From: Saposhnikovia divaricata
Taxonomy: Eukaryota > Streptophyta > Magnoliopsida > Apiales > Apiaceae
DNA: 64,000 nt
Direction: 5' to 3'
Assembly: GCA_036435485.1 (NCBI GenBank)
Contig: CM071596.1
Location: 140,808,501-140,872,500, forward strand
Part shown: in pieces, positions 58,999-64,000 of the stretch
How positions within the stretch are numbered: position 1 is the stretch's first letter
Layout: each line of letters opens with the position of its first letter
Program-made: the position numbers and the translations under genes
Notes under the pieces: generated by a model
Database searches by the model: none
What the model saw: the letters and a program-made list of their open reading frames with translations, nothing else
What the model was told of the DNA's origin: nothing

Positions 58999-60785
58999 AT
59001 TTGATTGGGTCCGGAGTACTTAAACAATTGACCTTTATCAGGTAAAGCAACACTTTTTATCTTAACAACATTTTCTTCAGGTACTGGACATTTAACCCTA
59101 TAAACAGCTTTAACTTGTTTTGGTTTCAGCTTGGGTAACCATGTCTTTACCATATCCTGAGAAGGACTTGGAGTCCTAATCTTAGAATTAGGTGATTTCT
59201 CAGTCCTGGATCTAACATGTTTATTTCTGCTCATATGCTGTCTAGGAGCATTCTTATCAACACATGCATGATTACTGTTAAAGTAAGCAGACATTATATT
59301 AAAAGCACAAGACATGCAATTAACAGCATTGCATTTCTTATGAGCAGTATCAATAACAGGAATAACATGCATGGTAGATATGTTGTTGCATTTATTCATG
59401 TTGTTACTTCTACTACTAGTTTTCAAGGAACTAGTAGACTCACCAACTCTTTCTGCTTTCTTAAACACAGTCTTTCTATCTTCATCATTTTTAACAACTT
59501 GATTACTTTCTAAGACTATGCCATTAGCTAAATCCTCAATGCGCATCTCTTCCTTAATGATTAAAGATGTTGTATCCAAAGGTTCTGCTATGGATGTCTT
59601 TAAGAGTGGGTTACTAACACCCTTAAGCACCAATGGTATACCCCTATCTACAGCATTGACACGATTAGGGGTAATAATGCTTTTTCGACCAATAGCTTCA
59701 TTATAATCAAACCCAATTCCTACGGTTTGATTAATAGCTTGTTGGTTAAACAACTCTTTAGCCACTTTACATGAATTAGAAGTAGCACTAACCCTTATTT
59801 CTAGCTCAGCTATTGTTTCACGTTGTTGAACCACTATCAACGCTAGAGACCTCTCAAGTTCTTTTAGAATTCTTATTTCTGATTTTTGTTTATCATGGCA
59901 ATTTTGTACATCTTGTAATTCTGATAATTGATTACTAAGATCTGTAATTAACAAATTTAGCCTTTCAATCTCTCTATTAGCATTACCTAGTGTATCACTA
60001 AGTTGATAGATATATTGACTGTCAGTACATGATATCTCAGATGAAGTACCACTGGAGTTATCAGATTTTGCCATCAGGGCAAGATTGCCATACTCTTCAT
60101 CTTCAGAGTCTGTATCATCCCAACTCTTTCCAGCAGCCACATAGGCTTTACCTGTCTTCTTCTTCTCAGATCCAAAGTCTTTTCTTTGGTTTTGTTTTGG
60201 CTTCTGACATTCAGTAGCGAAATGTCCAAGTTCATTACAGTTATAGCATCTAATTTTACTTCTTTCAACTGTTCCAGTTTTGTAACCTCCTCTGTTACTT
60301 GAGGAAGAAGAACCTCCTCTCTGGAACCTGTTATAGTTAGATTTGTACCTGAACTTGGGATTCTTCCTGAATCTGAAGTTGCTGAATTTCCTTACCAACA
60401 AAGCCATGGACTCATCTTCCAACTGATCTAACTCTTCTAATGAATAGAAGTCTCCTTCATCTGGACTAGCATTCGTTTGACCAACATCAACTTCAAGCTT
60501 ACCACTGTCAACATTACAAGGTTGAATAACCTTATCTTCCACTTCGTGTTCGTTCTCAATAATAAGAGCTGTAGAAGTATTAGCAACTCTTCCTTTTCCA
60601 TAAATCTCCTTTTGTTGAGATTGTTCCAGTTCATAGGTTTTTAAAACACCAAAGAGTCTTTCTACAGTAATTTCACTTAGATTCCTCGACTCTCTGATAG
60701 CTGTAATTCTATGTTCTAGATGAACAGGCATTGACAGTAGAAATTTTCTGTTGATCTCTTTCTGAGTGTAGTACTTGTCATGCAT
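58977..60785 (-). CDS. gag: Sirevirus Gag, main and C-terminal part
   Basis: 602 codons. The N-terminal LLSMPVHLEHRITAIRESRN completes the UBN2-type gag domain begun at 61279. A zinc knuckle CYNCNELGHFATEC (CX2CX4HX4C) lies near residue 180. A coiled coil follows (TLGNANREIERLNLLITDLS, then LEDVQ/KELERSLALIV-like heptads) and a long basic tail. An extended Gag with a C-terminal coiled coil is a feature of Sireviruses. It forms the particle and packages RNA via the knuckle. The upstream frame is offset, so this copy has a frameshift near 60780 and another at the gag-protease junction. Confidence 0.88.
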   Translation of the reverse strand: MHDKYYTQKEINRKFLLSMPVHLEHRITAIRESRNLSEITVERLFGVLKTYELEQSQQKEIYGKGRVANTSTALIIENEHEVEDKVIQPCNVDSGKLEVDVGQTNASPDEGDFYSLEELDQLEDESMALLVRKFSNFRFRKNPKFRYKSNYNRFQRGGSSSSSNRGGYKTGTVERSKIRCYNCNELGHFATECQKPKQNQRKDFGSEKKKTGKAYVAAGKSWDDTDSEDEEYGNLALMAKSDNSSGTSSEISCTDSQYIYQLSDTLGNANREIERLNLLITDLSNQLSELQDVQNCHDKQKSEIRILKELERSLALIVVQQRETIAELEIRVSATSNSCKVAKELFNQQAINQTVGIGFDYNEAIGRKSIITPNRVNAVDRGIPLVLKGVSNPLLKTSIAEPLDTTSLIIKEEMRIEDLANGIVLESNQVVKNDEDRKTVFKKAERVGESTSSLKTSSRSNNMNKCNNISTMHVIPVIDTAHKKCNAVNCMSCAFNIMSAYFNSNHACVDKNAPRQHMSRNKHVRSRTEKSPNSKIRTPSPSQDMVKTWLPKLKPKQVKAVYRVKCPVPEENVVKIKSVALPDKGQLFKYSGPNQIWVPKKV

Positions 60786-61279
60786 CTGTAAATTGTTGAC
60801 AAGTTGTTATATCTTTCAAACACATCTTGAATACTTTCATTGTATGCTGATCGAAAGTGTTCATACTCAGATGTCAGAATTTCTAGTCGATTCTCCCTAA
60901 CTTCCTCTGTTCCTTCATTCACAGTTTCAATGGTTTCCCACATTTGCTTTGCAGTTTTGCAGTTAATCACATGACTGTACATTATAGAGTCTAGAGAGTC
61001 TATTAAGATCAGTCTTAAATTAATGTCAAGTCCAGCTTCCACTCTTTCAACAAGAGTGTATTCAGAAGAATCTTTGTGTACATACCTTGCAGGGGAAATA
61101 ACTTTTCCATCAGTAACAACTTCAGGGATTACTCCAAAAGGTATTATTGGTCCTTCTGATAAGACTTTCATGTATTTAGGATTTGCAACCTCGAGGAACA
61201 TTAACATTTTGTTCTTCCACATATCATAACTATTTTTGTCATATATGGGAATTTTCACAGTTCCAACTTTAGAAGACAT
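60716..61279 (-). pseudogene. gag: Sirevirus Gag, N-terminal part
   Basis: Starts at ATG with SSKVGTVKIPIYDKNSYDMW and KNKMLMFLE, the usual start of copia Gag, and continues through CKTAKQMWETIETVNEGTEE and TSEYEHFRSAYNESIQDVF. After residue 165 the frame is shifted and ends in unrelated residues. The correct continuation lies in the frame 60785-58977. The start is 86 bases from the PBS. Confidence 0.88.
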
Positions 61280-61365
61280 GATGAATTTTTTAAGAGAGTT
61301 AAAAAATTCGGGGATGATTTTTAATCGAGTAAAATGGGATCTTTGATTTGTGTATCAATCAATCG

Positions 61366-61377
61366 GCTCTGATACCA
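61366..61377 (-). promoter_or_regulatory. Primer-binding site (tRNA-iMet type) of Sirevirus
   Basis: The minus strand TGGTATCAGAGC lies two bases inside the 5' LTR. Confidence 0.95.
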
Positions 61378-61379
61378 AT

Positions 61380-62684
61380 TGTTAGGTCCGATAAGATTGT
61401 AGAAGGGGGGGGGGGGTTGAATACAATCTTTACCTTTTTATCGAAATTTGTCCTTTAAATTAAATTTGATAAAGACAAATTTATGTGCGGAATTATTTAA
61501 CACAATTTTTCAAGTTGAATATAACTGTATATTAACTTGATGTGGTGTTACAAAATCAGTATAACAACTTATCAAGATGTTAATAACTAATTAGAAAATT
61601 CGACATGAACTTTTCTAATTTAGTTAATAATAATCAAGATAAGAACTAGGAAACTTAATTCGCTAGTAGTACAAGAATCACAAATAAACAAGTTCTATTG
61701 GATAGAATATCATAAAGATGAAGAACTTGAATTTCTGGGAATTGTTTAAGCTTTGGTGTTCTTGAGAGAGAGAATTCTGTTCTTGATGAAATGTTTCTGC
61801 TGTGTTTTCTCCGTTATAACTTAAACTGCTGTGTTCTGTTCTTTTATATTAGTAACAGGTCTTGCTGGCTTTCTGTAGGATATTTAACTGCTCCAGCATG
61901 ACTTAAACTGCTTCCAAGACTTGATTTTCCTTCATTAAGACTTACACAAACCTCCATTAAGACATAAAATGTGTCGGTAAGACTTAATCCAGGTCGGTAA
62001 GACTTAATCCTGAAAAGGCTCCTGTCGGTAAGACTTAAAATTAAGTCATACCGAATTTTCTTCTCCAAGACATAATCTATTTTTCTTTCTTTAAGTCATA
62101 TTGATCCATTTAATTAATTAATGATTAACTAATTCATATTTAATTGATACAATAATTAATTTAATAAATTAATTAATTCTTCCAGAATTAATTCATTTAA
62201 TTAAATCAACTAAATGATTTATATCAATTATAAATGAATTTAATTAAATCAATAAATAATTAATTTAATTCTTACAAACCACTAAAGGTAGTAAAGAATT
62301 ACCACTGATTTGTGTTGACGTTCGATGTACTGTCTGGTTCATGAACGACTAACTTCAACGATGCTTCTTCACTTTTGACTTTAGATTGTGGTTTGTTTCT
62401 TCTCTCAATTCTCTTGTACTGTAACTGATCTTCAAACTATCACTCGAAAAATCTCTGTCACTGTTCAAATGAATCCATTACCTTCAATGCTGTACTGGGG
62501 CTTGATCAGATAACTGAATCGTCTTCAAGTGTATGACATCAAAACTATAGATTGACTTTTCTTCTTTCTTCTGACAGATAATACTTCTTGAGATTCCTGT
62601 GACAGTTCATATGTATATTTACTTATTACAATTTGGTTGATTAGGATCCTCTAACTACAAATAGGCTGAGTCATATGCCTTTCA
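61380..62684 (-). repeat. 5' LTR of Sirevirus
   Basis: 1,305 bp; partner of 49241-50596, with few substitutions, a longer G-run near its TGTTAGG end, and two fewer TCGGTAAGACTTA units. Confidence 0.93.
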
Positions 62685-62689
62685 CCTCA

Positions 62690-62999
62690 TCTCCTTCATC
62701 ATCATTTTTTCCCATCCCAAATTTCTCATCTTTTTCATCATCACCATCACTAATAATTATCTTGTTTTTACCCTTTCCACCATCATTTTTTTCCCACCAA
62801 CATCATCAACATTCATTTTATCTTTATGAACATTGTAATTCACTCTACATTTACGAACAGTACTATAATAATTATCAATATCTACATCATCAAGAAATAA
62901 TTTACGAGAAACATGATTTTTTTTAACGGGCGGCGTAACATAATCATCACCATTATGTTCACTAGATGAACTAGAAGAGCTAAATAAAAATGAAGCCAT
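62690..62999 (-). pseudogene. FAR1/MULE transposase, N-terminal coding piece beyond the Sirevirus
   Basis: The likely ATG is 62999-62997 (ASFLFSSSSSSSEHNGDDYV). The frame stays open through KNHVSRKLFLDDVDIDNYYS and then ends at 62757 after a run of seven A residues (element sense). One base less in that run would restore an acidic Gly/Asp/Lys frame leading into DEDIRM at the Sirevirus junction. That is the same DEDVRMGKN repeat found at the start of the 49227 frame. The piece is therefore the severed 5' end of the transposase gene, with an additional likely frameshift. Confidence 0.72.
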
Positions 63000-63129
63000 T
63001 GAATAGAGCACTAACCTTAATTTTGGATGAATTTTTGAGCTCCAAAACCTTGAAATTCGTTGGTTTTTTCTGCTGTTTGAAAAAAATAAATTGAAGAAGA
63101 AGACAAATTCTGTTACCTTAAAGGAAACA

Positions 63130-63318
63130 GATTTCACGCCTGTCGCATTGTTTCATTGCGGTAGAAAGCCTTAAATGCCAACTGCCGCGATGAAACATTG
63201 CTGCAGGTGGTTCATTTATTACCAACCACCAACCATAATTAATGCCGTAAAATTTTTCTGAGCCACAATGAAACATTGCGGCAGGAAAAACTACCGCAAT
63301 AAGTCATTGCGGCAGTAA
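63130..63318. repeat. Palindromic TTGCGGCAG motif cluster, right edge
   Basis: Four related pairs, such as TGTCGCATTGTTTCATTGCGGTA, CTGCCGCGATGAAACATTGCTGCAG and CTACCGCAATAAGTCATTGCGGCAG. They mirror the left-edge cluster at 45868-45950. Confidence 0.8.
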
Positions 63319-64000
63319 TTTATGATTTTTTATTTTTTTTTGTTTTATTTTTAAATCTTCAAATATGCATCAAAATAATAAACTATATTAATTTTAACTT
63401 AAAAGTATCTTTAATAATGTATTATGGATATTTTTTACATGTTACATAATTTAAATATTGATGAAATGACATGTACATCTCAATCTTAGATAACTGTTGA
63501 AAAATGAATCAGGATGGTAACATTTTTTGTTATTTTTTCTATTTAAAATATTCAATATAAATTTTTTCTTAACACTTTCATTCATTTTAACTTACATTAA
63601 TGTTTTATGCTATTTTTTTTCATTTTTTAGATTATAATAATATATATTTCATTATTTTCAAGTTTTGACATTACATAACATTTTTTTCCTAAATTTGTTT
63701 AAAAAATTAATTAATTAATAATTTAAATGTCATGTGGTTGGAAGTCGTTCCCATGTTCATTAACCCGTCTATACACATTTCATATGTTATTATCTATTAA
63801 TTTACTATTTTTTATTAATTTATAAATATATATATCAAATTACAATAATGTAAAATAATATGTAAGATAATTTTGCTTAAACTTGCAAGAGTAGAAGTTG
63901 GTGGTGCGGCAAAATGTTTGTATCATTTGGAAAAGGTCAAGAGTTTGAATCCAAACGAATGGTTCTAATTTTCTATTTTTTATTAAATTTATAAATAAAT
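63319..64000. other. A+T-rich flank, no gene
   Basis: No coding region. Near the end, TAGAAGTTGGTGGTGCGGC and GGTCAAGAGTTTGAATCC look like the tRNA-like A/B-box strings seen in the Helitron at 44882-45739, so another element may begin here. Confidence 0.45.

Larger units (their letters stand above)
49241..62684 (-). mobile_element. Sirevirus-type Ty1/copia retrotransposon
   Basis: LTRs at 49241-50596 and 61380-62684, target duplication CCTCA (49236-49240 and 62685-62689). PBS next to the right LTR and PPT next to the left one, so transcription runs right to left. Order: LTR, PBS, gag, protease, integrase, RT, RNase H, long spacer, extra 3' coding region in the env-like position, PPT, LTR. 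Long Gag with coiled coil, 13.4-kb length and the extra 3' frame place it with Sireviruses (SIRE1/Maximus). Each coding block carries stops or frameshifts, so this copy is unlikely to be autonomous. It interrupts the FAR1-type transposase. Confidence 0.93.
45868..63318 (-). mobile_element. FAR1/MULE-type DNA transposon, split by a Sirevirus
   Basis: The coding part is a FAR1-type MULE transposase on the minus strand (62999-62690 joined to 49240-46912). The outer edges carry matching palindromic motifs: ACTGCCGCAA(6 bases)ATTGCGG at 45868 and its mirror ATTGCGGCAGT ending at 63318, with further copies inside each edge. Without the 13.4-kb Sirevirus the element would be about 4 kb. I could not find a convincing 9-bp target duplication. 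A TA sits outside each CTGCCG end, but that may be chance. Termini are therefore provisional. Confidence 0.6.

Overview
This window looks like a repeat-dominated intergenic stretch of a nuclear genome from a flowering plant. The evidence is very high A+T, many dinucleotide and trinucleotide microsatellites, nested LTR retrotransposons of the plant Sirevirus, Athila and Tekay-like lineages, hAT, MULE and Helitron DNA transposons, MITEs, and a piece of plastid ycf1. A eudicot, perhaps an asterid, is my guess from the general flavour; the sequence does not prove it. I found no convincing single-copy host gene. Everything with coding capacity belongs to mobile elements, and nearly all of it is broken.

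Layout. 1-776 and 6030-8750 are old A+T-rich repeats. They are interrupted by a solo LTR (777-6029, target duplication GTATA) that itself carries a hAT remnant (3864-5348, 8-bp duplication CTTCGAGA). The right end of this solo LTR and its flank were later duplicated in tandem. 8750-12153 holds degenerate Helitron-type ends, a ycf1 fragment sitting in a TA microsatellite, a MITE, and a diverged tandem array. A non-autonomous Tekay-like LTR element (12154-22236, duplication AAAAG, minus orientation) split that array. 22553-35957 is an Athila-type element with two LTRs, an interrupted gag-protease frame and no reverse transcriptase or integrase. An extra truncated tail of the same family precedes it, and a solo LTR (22979-24265) sits inside that tail.

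35958-38498 holds two Helitron 3' ends and a MITE in TA/TG microsatellites. 38499-44383 is another Tekay-like solo LTR, carrying a nested Athila/Tat-type solo LTR (40025-41766, duplication TCTTT). A well-delimited short Helitron follows (44882-45739). From about 45868 to 63318 lies a DNA transposon that encodes a FAR1/MULE-type transposase, read right to left. It has palindromic GCCGCAAT repeats at both edges, a 5S-rRNA-like fragment, and a perfect 57-bp inverted repeat at the end of its gene. A Sirevirus (Ty1/copia) retrotransposon (49241-62684, duplication CCTCA, minus orientation) landed inside the transposase coding region and cut it in two. The Sirevirus carries gag, protease-integrase-RT-RNase H, and a long extra 3' coding region of the env-like position; all three are damaged by stops and frameshifts.

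How the parts relate. The order of events can be read from the nesting: array and Helitrons first, then Tekay-like and Athila elements, then solo-LTR formation and hAT insertion. The Sirevirus looks recent by eye, with near-identical LTRs apart from repeat-number changes. Junction coordinates were read directly from the sequence. Percent identities and ages were not computed.
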